DNA of 64,000 bases from NCBI GenBank assembly GCA_964036045.1, contig OZ038381.1, positions 131,013,708-131,077,707 of the forward strand, in the 5' to 3' direction. The notes below the pieces were generated by a model, which was given only the letters and a program-made list of their open reading frames with translations, was not told the DNA's origin and made no database searches. This document shows, one piece after another, positions 49,301-61,300 of the stretch. This DNA is from Eutreptiella sp. 'Long Island Sound 2002' (taxonomy: Eukaryota; Euglenozoa; Euglenophyceae; Eutreptiales; Eutreptiaceae). The translations under genes were made by a program, and so were the position numbers. How positions within the stretch are numbered: the stretch's first letter is position 1; each line of letters opens with the position of its first letter.

Positions 49301-52300
49301 TTGACGGAAGGGGTTCCGTCAAATATTTGGTGGGTCTACAGCCCCCAAATATTTGATTGATGGGGTTCCGTCAAATATTTTTGGGGGGTGTACAGCCCCC
49401 AAATATTTGACGGATGGGGTTCCGTCAAATATTTGGGGTCTCTACAGCCCCCAAATATTTGACGGAAGGGGTTCCGTCAAATATTTGGTGGGTCTACAGC
49501 CCCCAAATATTTGACGGAAGGGGTGCCGTCAAATGTTTGGGGGGTGTACAGCCCCAAAATATTTGATGGAAGGGGTTCCGTCAAATATTTGGGGGGTGTA
49601 CAGCCCCCAAATATTTGACCGATGGGGTTCCGTCAAATATTTGGGGGGTCTACAGCCCCCAAATATTTGACGGATGGGGTTCCGTCAAATATTTGGGGGG
49701 TCTACAGCCCCCAAATATTTGACGGATGGGGTTCCGTCAAATATTTGGTGGGTCTACAGCCCCCAAATATTTGACGGATTGCGTTCCGTCAAATATTTTG
49801 GGGGGTCTACAACCCCCAAATATTTGACGGATGGCGTTCCGTCAAATATTTGGTGGGTCTACAGCCCCCAAATATTTGATTGATGGGGTTCCGTCAAATA
49901 TTTTTTGGGGGGTGTACAGCCCCCAAATATTTGACGGATGGGGTTCCGTCAAATATTTGGGGGGTCTACAGCCCCCAAATATTTGATGGAAGGGGTTCCG
50001 TCAAATATTTGGTGGGTCTACAGCCCCCAAATATTTGACGGAAGGGGTGCCGTCAAATATTTGGGGGGTGTACAGCCCCAAAATATTTGATGGAAGGGGT
50101 TCTGTCAAATATTGGGGGGGTGTACAGCCCCCAAATATTTGACGGATGGGGTTCCGTCAAATATTTGGGGGGTCTACAGCCCCCAAATATTTGACAGATG
50201 GGGTTCCGTCAAATATTTGGTGGGTCTACAGCCCCCAAATATTTGACGGATGGGGTTCCGTCAAATATTTGGTGGGTCTACAGCCCCCAAATATTTGTCG
50301 GAAGGGGTTCCGTCAAATATTTGGGGGGTGTACAGCCCCCAAATATTTGACGGAACGGGTTCCGTCAAATATTTGGTGGGTCTACAGCCCCCAAATATTT
50401 GATTGATGGGGTTCCGTAAAATATTTGGGGGGTCTACAACCCCCAAATATTTGACGGATGGGGTGCCGTCAGATATTTTGGGGGTCTACAGCCCCCAAAT
50501 ATTTGACGGAAGGGGTTCCGTCAAATATTTGGTGGGTCTACAGCCCCCAAATATTTGACGGAAGGGGTGCCGTCAAATATTTGGGGGGTGTACAGCCCCA
50601 AAATATTTGATGGAAGGGGTTCCGTCAAATATTTGGGGGGTGTACAGCCCCCAAATATTTGACGGAACGGGTTCCGTCAAATATTTGGTGGGTCTACAGC
50701 CCCCAAATATTTGATTGATGGGGTTCCGTAAAATATTTGGGGGGTCTACAACCCCCAAATATTTGACGGATGGGGTGCCGTCAGATATTTTGGGGGTCTA
50801 CAGCCCCCAAATATTTGACGGAAGGGGTTCCGTCAAATATTTGGTGGGTCTACAGCCCCCAAATATTTGACGGAAGGGGTGCCGTCAAATATTTGGGGGG
50901 TGTACAGCCCCAAAATATTTGATGGAAGGGGTTCCGTCAAATATTTGGCGGGTGTACAGCCCCCAAATATTTGACGGAAGGGGTTCCGTCAAATATTTGG
51001 GGGGTCTACAGCCCCCAAATACTTGACGGATGGGGTTCCGTCAAATATTTGGTGGGTCTACAGCCCCCAAATATTTGACGGATCGGGTTCCGTCAAATAT
51101 TTGGGGGGTGTACAGCCCCCAAATATTTGACGGAAGGGGTTCCGTCAAATATTTGGGGGGTCTACAGCCCCCAAATATTTGACGGATGGCGTTCCGTCAA
51201 ATATTTGGTGGGTCTCAACCCCCAAATATTTGACGGAAGGGGTTCGGTCAAATATTTGGTGGGTCTATAGCCCCCAAATATTTGACGGATGGCGTTCCGT
51301 CAAATATTTGGGGGGTGTACAGCCCCCAAATATTTGACGGAAGGGGTTCCGTCAAATATTTGGGGGGTGTACAGCCCGCAAATATTTGACGGAAGGGGTT
51401 CCGTCAAATATTTGGGGGGTGTACAGCCCCCAAATATTTGACGGAAGGGGTTCCGTCAAATATTTGGGGGGTCTACAGCCCCCAAATATTTGACGGAAGG
51501 GGTTCCGTCAAATATTTGGGGGGTGTATAGCCCCCAAATATTCGACGGATGGGGTTCCGTCAAATATTTGGGGGGTCTACAGGCCCCAAATATTTGACGG
51601 ATGGGGTTCCTCCAATATTTGGTGGGTCTACAGCCCCCAAATATTTGCCGGATTGCGTTCCGTCAAATATTTGGGGGGTCTACAGCCCCCAAATATTTGA
51701 CGGATGGCGTTCCGTCAAATATTTTGGGGGGTGTACAGCCCCCAAATATTTGGAGGAAGGGGATCCGTGAAATATTTGGTGGGTCTACAGCCCCCAAATA
51801 TTTGACTGAAGGGGTTCCGTCAAATATTTGGTGGGTCTACAGCCCCCAGATATTTGACGGAAGGGGTTCGGTCAAAAATTTTGGGGGGTCTACAGCCCCC
51901 AAATATTTGACGGAAGCGGTTCCGTCAAATATTTGGGGGGTGTACAGCCCCCAAATATTTGACGGAAGGGGTTCCGTCAAATATTTGGGGGGTCTACATC
52001 CCCCAAATATTTGACGGATGGCGTTCCGTCAAATATTTGGTGGGTCTACAGCCCCCAAATATTTGACGGAAGGGGTTCCGTCAAATATTTGGTGGGTCTA
52101 CAGCCCCCAAATATTTGACGGATGGCGTTCCGTCAAATATTTGGGGGGTGTACAGCCCCCAAATATTTGACGGAACCCCATCCATCAAATATTTGAGGGG
52201 TGTACAGCCCCCAAATATTTGACGGAAGGGGTTCCGTCAAATATTTGGGGGGTCTACAGCCCCCAAATATTTGACGGATGGGGTTCCGTCAAATATTTGG

Positions 52301-55300
52301 GGGGTCTACAGCCCCCAAATATTTGACGGATGGTGTTCCGTCAAATATTTGGTGGGTCTACAGCCCCCAAATATTTGACGGATTGCGTTCCGTCAAATAT
52401 TTGGGGGGTTTACAGCCCCCAAATATTCGACGGATGGTGTTCCGTCAAATATTTGGGGGGTGTACAGCCCCCAAATATTTGACGGATGGGGTTCCGTCAA
52501 ATATTTGGGGGGTCTACAGCCCCCAAATATTTGACGGATGGGGTTCCGTCAAATATTTGGTGGGTCTACAGCCCCCAAATATTTGACGGATTGTGTTCCG
52601 TCAAATATTTGGGGGGTCTACAGCCCCCAAATATTTGACGGATGGCGTTCCGTCAAATATTTTGGGGGGTCTACAGCCCCCAAATATTTGGAGGAAGGGG
52701 TTCCGTCAAATATTTGGTGGGTCTACAGCCCCCAAATATTTGACGGAAGGGGTTCCGTCAAATATTTGGTGGGTCTACAGCCCCCAAATATTTGACGGAA
52801 GGGGTTCCGTCAAAAGTTTTGGGGGGTCTACAGCCCCCAAATATTTGACGGAAGGGGTTCCGTCAAATATTTGGGGGGTGTACAGCCCCCAAATATTTGA
52901 CGGAAGGGGTTCCGTCAAATATTTGGGGGGTCTACATCCCCCAAATATTTGACGGATGGCGTTCCGTCAAATATTTGGTGGGTCTACAGCCCCCAAATAT
53001 TTGACGGAACCCCATCCATCAAATATTTGGGGGGTGTACAGCCCCCAAATATTTGACGGAAGGGGTTCCGTCAAATATTTGGGGAATCTACAGCCCCCAA
53101 AAATTTGACGGATGGGGTTCCGTCAAATATTTGGGGGGTCTACAGCCCCCAAATATTTGACGGAAGGGGTTCCGTCAAATATTTGGTGGGTCTACAGCCC
53201 CCAAATATTTGACAGATTGCGTTCCGTCAAATATTTGGGGGGTCTACAGCCCCCAAATATTTGACGGATGGCGTTCCGTCAAATATTTCGGGGGTGTACA
53301 GCCCCCAAATATTTGACAGAAGGGGTTCCGTCAAATATTTGGTGGGTTATCAGCCCCCAAATATTTGACGGATGGGGTTCCGTCAAATATTTGGGCGGTC
53401 TACAGCCCCCAAATATTTGACGGAAGGGGTTCCGTCAAATATTTGGGGGGTGTACAGCCCCCAAATATTTGACGGAAGGGGTTCCGTCAAATATTTGGTG
53501 GGTTTACAGCCCCCAAATGTTTGACGGATGGGGTTCCGTCAAATCTTTGGTGGGTCTACAGCCCCCAAATATTTGACGGATGGGGTTCCGTCAAATATTT
53601 GGGCGGTCTACAGCCCCCAAATATTTTACGGAAGGGGTTCCGTCAAATATTTGGTGGGTCTACAGCCCCCAAATATTTGACAGATTGCGTTCCGTCAAAT
53701 ATTTGGGGGGTCTACAGCCCCCAAATATTTGACGGATGGCGTTCCGTCAAATATTTCGGGGGTGTACAGCCCCCAAATATTTGACGGAAGGGGTTCCGTC
53801 AAATATTTGGTTGGTCTTCAGCCCCCAAATATTTGACGGATGGGGTTCCGTCAAATATTTGGGCGGTCTACAGCCCCCAAATATTTTACGGAAGGGGTTC
53901 CGTCAAATATTTGGGGGGTCTACAGCCCCCAAATATTTGACGGAAGGGGTTCCGTCAAATATTTGGGGGGTGTACAGCCCCCAAATATTTGACGGAAGGG
54001 GTTCCGTCAAATATTTGGTGGGTCTACAGCCCCCAAATATTTGACGGATGGGGCTCCGTCAAATCTTTGGTGGGTCTACAGCCCCCAAATATTTGACGGA
54101 TGGGGTTCCGTCAAATATTTGGGCGGTCTACAGCCCCCAAATATTTTACGGAAGGGGTTCCGTCAAATATTTGGGGGGTCTACAGCCCCCAAATGTTTGA
54201 CGGAAGGGGTTCCGTCAAATATTTGGGGGGTGTACAGCCCCCAAATATTTGACGGAAGGGGTTCCGTCAAATATTTGGTGGGTCTACAGCCCCCAAATAT
54301 TTGACGGATGGGGTTCCGTCAAATATTTGGTGGGTCTACAGCCCCCAAATATTTGACGGATGGCGTTCCGTCAAATATTTGGGGGGTGTACAGCCCCCAA
54401 ATATTTGTCGGAAGGGGTTCCGTCAAATATTTGGGGGGTGTACAGCCCCCAAATATTTGACGGAAGGGGTTCCGTCAAATATTTGGGGGGTGTACAGCCC
54501 CCAAATATTTGACGGAAGGGGTTCCGTCAAATATTTGGTGGGTCTACAGCCCCCAAATATTTGACGGATGGGGTTCCGTCAAATATTTGGGGGGTCTACA
54601 GCCCCCAAATATTTGACGGAAGGGGTTCCGTCAAATATTTGGTGGGTCTCAACCCCCAAATATTTGACGGAAGGGGTTCGGTCAAATATTTGGGGGGTGT
54701 ACAGCCCCCAAATATTTGACGGATGGGGTTCCGTCAAATATTTGGGCGGTCTACAGCCCCCAAATATTTGACGGAAGGGGTTCCGTCAAATATTTGGGGG
54801 GTGTACAGCCCCCAAATATTTGACGGAAGGGGTTCCGTCAAATATTTGGTGGGTTTACAGCCCCCAAATATTTGACGGATGGGGTTCCGTCAAATATTTG
54901 GGCGGTCTACAGCCCCCAAATATTTTACGGAAGGGGTTCCGTCAAATATTTGGTGGGTCTACAGCCCCCAAATATTTGACAGATTGCGTTCCGTCAAATA
55001 TTTGGGGGGTCTACAGCCCCCAAATATTTGACGGATGGCGTTCCGTCAAATATTTCGGGGGTGTACAGCCCCCAAATATTTGACGGAAGGGGTTCCGTCA
55101 AATATTTGGTTAGTCTTCAGCCCCCAAATATTTGACGGATGGGATTCCGTCAAATATTTGGGCGGTCTACAGCCCCCAAATATTTTACGGAAGGGGTTCC
55201 GTCAAATATTTGGGGGGTCTACAGCCCCCAAATATTTGACGGAAGGGGTTCCGTCAAATATTTGGGGGGTGTACAGCCCCCAAATATTTGACGGAAGGGG

Positions 55301-58300
55301 TTCCGTCAAATATTTGGTGGGTCTACAGCCCCCAAATATTTGACGGATGGGGCTCCGTCAAATCTTTGGTGGGTCTACAGCCCCCAAATATTTGACGGAT
55401 GGGGTTCCGTCAAATATTTGGGCGGTCTACAGCCCCCAAATATTTTACGGAAGGGGTTCCGTCAAATATTTGGGGGGTCTACAGCCCCCAAATGTTTGAC
55501 GGAAGGGGTTCCGTCAAATATTTGGGGGGTGTACAGCCCCCAAATATTTGACGGAAGGGGTTCCGTCAAATATTTGGTGGGTCTACAGCCCCCAAATATT
55601 TGACGGATGGGGTTCCGTCAAATATTTGGTGGGTCTACAGCCCCCAAATATTTGACGGATGGCGTTCCGTCAAATATTTGGGGGGTGTACAGCCCCCAAA
55701 TATTTGTCGGAAGGGGTTCCGTCAAATATTTGGGGGGTGTACAGCCCCCAAATATTTGACGGAAGGGGTTCCGTCAAATATTTGGGGGGTGTACAGCCCC
55801 CAAATATTTGACGGAAGGGGTTCCGTCAAATATTTGGTGGGTCTACAGCCCCCAAATATTTGACGGATGGGGTTCCGTCAAATATTTGGGGGGTCTACAG
55901 CCCCCAAATATTTGACGGAAGGGGTTCCGTCAAATATTTGGTGGGTCTCAACCCCCAAATATTTGACGGAAGGGGTTCGGTCAAATATTTGGTGGGTCTA
56001 TAGCCCCCAAATATTTGACGGATGGCGTTCCGTCAAATATTTGGGGGGTGTACAGCCCCCAAATATTTGACGGAAGGGGTTCCGTCAAATATTTGGGGGG
56101 TGTACAACCCGCAAATATTTGACGGAAGGGGTTCCGTCAAATATTTGGGGGGTCTACAGCCCCCAAATATTTGACGGAAGGGGTTCCGTCAAATATTTGG
56201 GGGGTGTATAGCCCCCAAATATTCGACGGATGGGGTTCCGTCAAATATTTGGGGGGTCTACAGCCCCCAAATATTTGACGGATGGGGTTCCTCCAATATT
56301 TGGTGGGTCTACAGCCCCCAAATATTTGACGGATTGCGTTCCGTCAAATATTTGGGGGGTCTACAGCCCCCAAATATTTGACGGATGGCGTTCCGTCAAA
56401 TATTTTGGGGGGTGTACATCCCCCAAATATTTGGAGGAAGGGGATCCGTGAAATATTTGGTGGGTCTACAGCCCCCAAATATTTGACTGAAGGGGTTCCG
56501 TCAAATATTTGGTGGGTCTACAGCCCCCAAATATTTGACGGAAGGGGTTCCGTCAAAAATTTTGGGGGGTCTACAGCCCCCAAATATTTGACGGAAGAGG
56601 TTCCGTCAAATATTTGGTGGGTCTACAGCCCCCAAATATTTGACGGAAGGGGTTCCGTCAAATATTTGGTGGGTCTACAGCCCCCAAATATTTGACGGAT
56701 GGCGTTCCGTCAAATATTTGGGGGGTGTACAGCCCCCAAATATTTGACGGAACCCCATCCATCAAATATTTGAGGGGTGTACAGCCCCCAAATATTTGAC
56801 GGAAGGGGTTCCGTCAAATATTTGGGGGGTCTACAGCCCCCAAATATTTGACGGATGGGGTTCCGTCAAATATTTGGGGGGTCTACAGCCCCCAAATATT
56901 TGACGGATGGTGTTCCGTCAAATATTTGGTGGGTCTACAGCCCCCAAATATTTGACGGATTGCGTTCCGTCAAATATTTGGGGGGTTTACAGCCCCCAAA
57001 TATTCGACGGATGGTGTTCCGTCAAATATTTGGGGGGTGTACAGCCCCCAAATATTTGACGGATGGGGTTCCGTCAAATATTTGGGGGGTCTACAGCCCC
57101 CAAATATTTGACGGATGGGGTTCCGTCAAATATTTGGTGGGTCTACAGCCCCCAAATATTTGACGGATTGCGTTCCGTCAAATATTTGGGGGGTCTACAG
57201 CCCCCAAATATTTGACGGATGGCGTTCCGTCAAATATTTTCGGGGGTGTACAGCCCCCAAATATTTGGAGGAAGGGGTTCCGTCAAATATTTGGTGGGTC
57301 TACAGCCCCCAAATATTTGACGGAAGGGGTTCCGTCAAATATTTGGTGGGTCTACAGCCCCCAAATATTTGACGGAAGGGGTTCCGTCAAAAATTTTGGG
57401 GGGTCTACAGCCCCCAAATATTTGACGGAAGGGGTTCCGTCAAATATTTGGGGGGTGTACAGCCCCCAAATATTTGACGGAAGGGGTTCCGTCAAATATT
57501 TGGGGGGTCTACATCCCCCCAATATTTGACGGATGGCGTTCCGTCAAATATTTGGTGGGTCTACAGCCCCCAAATATTTGACGGAAGGGGTTCCGTCAAA
57601 TATTTGGTGGGTCTACAGCCCCCAAATATTTGACGGATGGCGTTCCGTCAAATATTTGGGGGGTGTACAGCCCCCAAATATTTGACGGAACCCCATCCAT
57701 CAAATATTTGGGGGGTGTACAGCCCCCAAATATTTGACGGAAGGGGTTCCGTCAAATATTTGGGGGGTCTACAGCCCCCAAAAATTTGACGGATGGGGTT
57801 CCGTCAAATATTTGGTGGGTCTACAGCCCCCCAATATTTGACAGATTGCGTTCCGTCAAATATTTGGGGGGTCTACAGCCCCCAAATATTTGACGGATGG
57901 CGTTCCGTCAAATATTTCGGGGGTGTACAGCCCCCAAATATTTGACGGAAGGGGTTCCGTCAAATATTTGGTGGGTCTTCAGCCCCCAAATATTTGACGG
58001 ATGGGGTTCCGTCAAATATTTGGGCGGTCTACAGCCCCCAAATATTTTACGGAAGGGGTTCCGTCAAATATTTGGGGGGTCTACAGCCCCCAAATATTTG
58101 ACGGAAGGGGTTCCGTCAAATATTTGGGGGGTGTACAGCCCCCAAATATTTGACGGAAGGGGTTCCGTCAAATATTTGGTGGGTCTACAGCCCCCAAATA
58201 TTTGACGGATGGGGTTCCGTCAAATCTTTGGTGGGTCTACAGCCCCCAAATATTTGACGGATGGGGTTCCGTCAAATATTTGGGCGGTCTACAGCCCCCA

Positions 58301-61300
58301 AATATTTTACGGAAGGGGTTCCGTCAAATATTTGGGGGGTCTACAGCCCCCAAATATTTGACGGAAGGGGTTCCGTCAAATATTTGGGGGGTGTACAGCC
58401 CCCAAATATTTGACGGAAGGGGTTCCGTCAAATATTTGGTGGGTCTACAGCCCCCAAATATTTGACGGATGGGGTTCCGTCAAATATTTGGTGGGTCTAC
58501 AGCCCCCAAATATTTGACGGATGGCGTTCCGTCAAATATTTGGGGGGTGTACAGCCCCCAAATATTTGTCGGAAGGGGTTCCGTCAAATATTTGGGGGGT
58601 GTACAGCCCCCAAATATTTGACGGAAGGGGTTCCGTCAAATATTTGGGGGGTGTACAGCCCCCAAATATTTGACGGAAGGGGTTCCGTCAAATATTTGGT
58701 GAGTCTACAGCCCCCAAATATTTGACGGATGGGGTTCCGTCAAATATTTGGGGGGTCTACAGCCCCCAAATATTTGACGGAAGGGGTTCCGTCAAATATT
58801 TGGTGGGTCTACAGCCCCCAAATATTTTACGGAAGGGGTTCCGTCAAATATTTGGTGGGTCTTCAGCCCCCAAATATTTGACGGATGGGGTTCCGTCAAA
58901 TATTTGGGCGGTCTACAGCCCCCAAATATTTTACGGAAGGGGTTCCGTCAAATATTTGGGGGGTCTACAGCCCCCAAATATTTGACGGAAGGGGTTCCGT
59001 CAAATATTTGGGGGGTGTACAGCCCCCAAATATTTGACGGAAGGGGTTCCGTCAAATATTTGGTGGGTCTACAGCCCCCAAATATTTGACGGATGGGGTT
59101 CCGTCAAATATTTGGTGGGTCTACAGCCCCCAAATATTTGACGGATGACGTTCCGTCAAATATTTGGGGGGTGTACGGCCCCCAAATATTTGTCGGAAGG
59201 GGTTCCGTCAAATATTTGGGGGGGGTACAGCCCCCAAATATTTGACGGAAGGGTTTCCGTCAAATATTTGGTGGGTCTACAGCCCCCAAATATTTGACGG
59301 ATGGGGTTCCGTCAAATATTTGGGGGGTCTACAGCCCCCAAATATTTGACGGATGGGGTTCCGTCAAATATTTGTTGGGCCTACAGCCCCCAAATATTTG
59401 ACGGATTGCGTTCCGTCAAATATTGGGGGGGTCTACAGCCCCCAAATATTTGACGGATGGCGTTCCGTCAAATATTTTGGGGGGTGTACAGCCCCCAAAT
59501 ATTTGGAGGAAGGGGTTCCGTCAAATATTTGGTGGGTCTACAGCCCCCAAATATTTGACGGAAGGGGTTCCGTCAAATATTTGGTGGGTCTACAGCCCCC
59601 AAATATTTGACGGATGGGGTTCCGTCAAAAATTTTGGGGGGTCTACAGCCCCCAAATATTTGACGGAAGGGGTTCCGTCAAATATTTGGGGGGTGTACGA
59701 CCCCCAAATATTTGACGGAAGCGGTTCCGTCAAATATTTGGGGGGTCTACAGCCCCCAAATATTTGACGGATGGCGTTCCGTCAAATATTTGGTGGGTCT
59801 ACAGCCCCCAAATATTTGACGGATGGCGTTCCGTCAAATATTTGGGGGGTGTACAGCCCCCAAATATTTGACGGAAGGGGTTCCGTCAAATATTTGGGGG
59901 GTGTACAGCCTCCAAATATTTGACGGAAGGGGTTCCGTCAACTATTTGGTGGGTCTACAGCCCCGAAATATTTGACGGATGGCGTTCCGTCAAATATCTG
60001 GTGGGTCTACAGCCCCCAAATATTTGACGGATGGCGTTCCGTCAAATATTTGGGGGGTCTACAGCCCCCAAATATTTGACGGATGGCGTTCCATCAAATA
60101 TTTGGGGGGTCTACAGCCCCCAAATATTTGACGGATGGCGTTCCGTCAAATATTTGGGGGGTCTACAGCCCCCAAATATTTGACGGATGGCGTTCCGTCA
60201 AATATTTGGTGGGTCTACAGCCCCCAAATATTTGACGGATGGCGTTCCGTCAAATATTTGGGGGGTGTACAGCCCCCAAATATTTGACGGAAGGGGTTCC
60301 GTCAAATATTTGGGGGGTGTACAGCCTCCAAATATTTGACGGAAGGGGTTCCGTCAACTATTTGGTGGGTCTACAGCCCCCAAATATTTGACGGATGGCG
60401 TTCCGTCAAATATCTGGTGGGTCTACAGCCCCCAAATATTTGACGGATGGCGTTCCGTCAAATATTTGGGGGGTCTACAGCCCCCAAATATTTGACGGAT
60501 GGCGTTCTATCAAATATTTGGGGGGTCTACAGCCCCCAAATATTTGACGGATGGCGTTCCGTCAAATATTTGGTGGGTCTACAGCCCCCAAATATTTGAC
60601 GGAAGGGGTTCCGTCAAATATTTGGGGGGTCTACAGCCCCCAAATATTTGACGGATGGCGTTCCGTCAAATATTTGGTGGGTCTACAGCCCCCAAATATT
60701 TGACGGAAGGGGTTCCGTCAAATATTTGGTGGGTCTGCAGCCCCCAAATATTTGACGGATGGCGTTCCGTCAAATATTTGGGGGATGTACAGCCCCCAAA
60801 TATTTGACGGAAGGGGTTCCGTCAACTATTTGGTGGGTCTACAGCCCCCAAATATTTGACGGATGGCGTTCCGTCAAATATTTGGTGGGTCTACAGCCCC
60901 CAAATATTTGACGGATGGCGTTCCGTCAAATATTTGGGGGGTCTACAGCCCCCAAATATTTGACGGATGGCGTTCCGTCAAATATTTGGGGGGTCTACAG
61001 TCCCCAAATATTCGACGGAAGGGGTTCCGTCAAATATTTGGTGGGTCTACAGCCCCCAAATATTTGACGGATTGGGTTCCGTCAAATATTTGGGGGGTCT
61101 ACAGCCCCCAAATATTTGACGGAAGGGGTTCCGTCAAATATTTGGGGGGTGTACAGCCCCCCAATATTTGACGGATGGGGTTCCGTCAAATATTTGGGGG
61201 GTCTACAGCCCCCAAATATTTGACGGATGGGGTTCCGTCAAATATTTGGGGGGTCTACAGCCTGCAAATATTTGACGGATGGCGTTCCGTCAAATATTTG

